A DNA stretch of 64,000 nucleotides, taken from the NCBI RefSeq assembly GCF_025770785.1, contig NZ_JANZLA010000002.1, forward strand, positions 269,698 to 333,697. Direction: 5' to 3'. Source of the DNA: Cellulomonas sp. SG140. Lineage in GTDB: Bacteria > Actinomycetota > Actinomycetes > Actinomycetales > Cellulomonadaceae. Of the stretch, positions 63,256 to 64,000 are shown one piece after another. Positions within the stretch are counted from its first letter, which is position 1. Each line of letters starts with the position of its first letter. Below the pieces are notes generated by a model. That model was not told the origin of the DNA and did not search any database. It was given only the letters and a program-made list of their open reading frames with translations. Both the position numbers and the translations under genes were made by a program.

Positions 63256-64000
63256 ATGAGTGAGGAACGCGAAGCTCTGGCCAGGACGTTCGATTCGGCG
63301 GCGGATCTGTACATGGGCGCGCGGCCCGACTATCCGGCCCAGCTCTTCGACCGGTTGATGGTGACGACCGGTCTGAGGCCGGGTGATCGAGTCCTGGAAG
63401 TCGGCGCCGGGCCTGGCAAGGCCACGTCGGCGCTGGCTCAGCGCGGGCTGCGTGTCACCGCACTCGAGCCCGGGCCGGCGTTGGCCGCTCGCGCACGGGA
63501 GTTGCTGGCGGACTATCGGGTCGACGTCGTCGAGACAACCCTCGAGGACTGGCACGGCGAGCGGAGCGCCTACGACGCCGTGGTCGCCGCCACGTCGTGG
63601 CACTGGGTCGATCCGGAGATCCGGTACGCCGCTGCGGCGCGGGCTCTTCGTCCTGACGGGCACCTCGCGGTCTGGGGCACGGAGCACGTCTTCCCCGTCG
63701 GCGGCGACCCGTTCTTCGCGGAGCTTCAGGAGGTCTACGACGCCATCGGCAAGGGTGGACCGGCCGAGCCCCGGCGTCCGGCTCCGGGCGAGCTACCGGA
63801 CCTTCGCGAGGAGATCGAGGCGTCCGGGCTGTTCCACATGGTCACGGTCGACCACTTCGACTGGACGGTCGACTACGACGCGGACAGCTACATCCGGCTG
63901 CTGCGCACCTTCTCCGGCCACATCGCGATGGCGCCCGACGACCGCCAGCGCCTCTTCAACGAGATTCGCCGTCGACTGGCCCGCCGCACGGACGGAAGGC
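63256..64000 (+). CDS. Class I SAM-dependent methyltransferase, cut by the window end
   Basis: The open frame starts at ATG 63256 and runs off the right edge, giving 248 visible residues. Motif I is VLEVGAGPGKATSALAQRG, followed by an acidic residue in VTALEPG and a post-motif region DAVVAATSWHWVDPE. This is a type 11-like methyltransferase, close to the family that includes ubiquinone/menaquinone and trans-aconitate enzymes; the HWVDPE segment is shared by uncharacterised actinomycete members. The start lies 3 residues from a weak GG-rich site. No function beyond SAM binding can be assigned. Confidence 0.85.
   Translation, partial: MSEEREALARTFDSAADLYMGARPDYPAQLFDRLMVTTGLRPGDRVLEVGAGPGKATSALAQRGLRVTALEPGPALAARARELLADYRVDVVETTLEDWHGERSAYDAVVAATSWHWVDPEIRYAAAARALRPDGHLAVWGTEHVFPVGGDPFFAELQEVYDAIGKGGPAEPRRPAPGELPDLREEIEASGLFHMVTVDHFDWTVDYDADSYIRLLRTFSGHIAMAPDDRQRLFNEIRRRLARRTDGR

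Overview
The window is chromosomal DNA from a high-GC actinomycete. GC is very high throughout, about half the genes start with GTG, genes often overlap by 1-4 bases, and the order of conserved genes (comEC-holA-rpsT-lepA-hemW-hrcA-dnaJ-rsmE, then phoH-ybeY-hemolysin-era, leuA-recO-uppS, glyS, dusB, dgt-dnaG) is that of Micrococcales. The sugar-use genes would suit a Cellulomonas-like plant-polymer degrader; that genus guess is inference from gene content only. I saw no tRNA, rRNA, insertion sequence, prophage or CRISPR array, and no gene-free stretch above 300 bases.

Layout. 1-1265: end of comEC, then holA. 1305-4570: an accessory island between holA and rpsT with two tandem EAL-like proteins on the minus strand, a 42-residue secreted micropeptide with a strong ribosome binding site, and an XRE-TPR regulator of the kind that reads peptides in Firmicutes. 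This is the most novel part of the window. 4795-5778: rpsT and a lone PemK/MazF-like toxin. 5858-9191: a three-gene ATP-grasp / alpha-E / transglutaminase operon. 9271-17098: lepA, hemW, a DUF4870 membrane protein, a DUF3097 protein, and the HrcA heat-shock operon (CIRCE box, hrcA, dnaJ, rsmE). 17226-19934: pyruvate phosphate dikinase. 20120-27866: phoH, ybeY, CBS-domain membrane protein, era, a membrane alpha/beta hydrolase, a PP2C phosphatase and a membrane beta-propeller protein. 27916-31428: a leucine-rich leader with a possible attenuator, then leuA, recO, uppS. 31490-34238: a zinc ABC importer with a Zur-like box in front. 34370-41281: glyS, an ABC exporter with its own two-component system, a VOC protein and dusB.

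41351-52940 is an alpha-glucan island: a PfkB sugar kinase, a lipoprotein alpha-amylase, a cytoplasmic alpha-glucosidase, a LacI regulator, a maltose/maltodextrin binding protein with two permeases, and a neopullulanase-like GH13 enzyme. The logic is: cut starch at the cell surface, import maltodextrins, finish hydrolysis inside. No ATPase for the importer is encoded here, so it probably borrows a shared MsiK-type subunit. 52975-58311: dgt, dnaG and a second ABC-2 exporter. 58328-63010 is a minus-strand operon galE-galK-lacI-spermidine-synthase-like-LysE, without galT, behind a LacI-type operator. The window ends inside a SAM methyltransferase gene.
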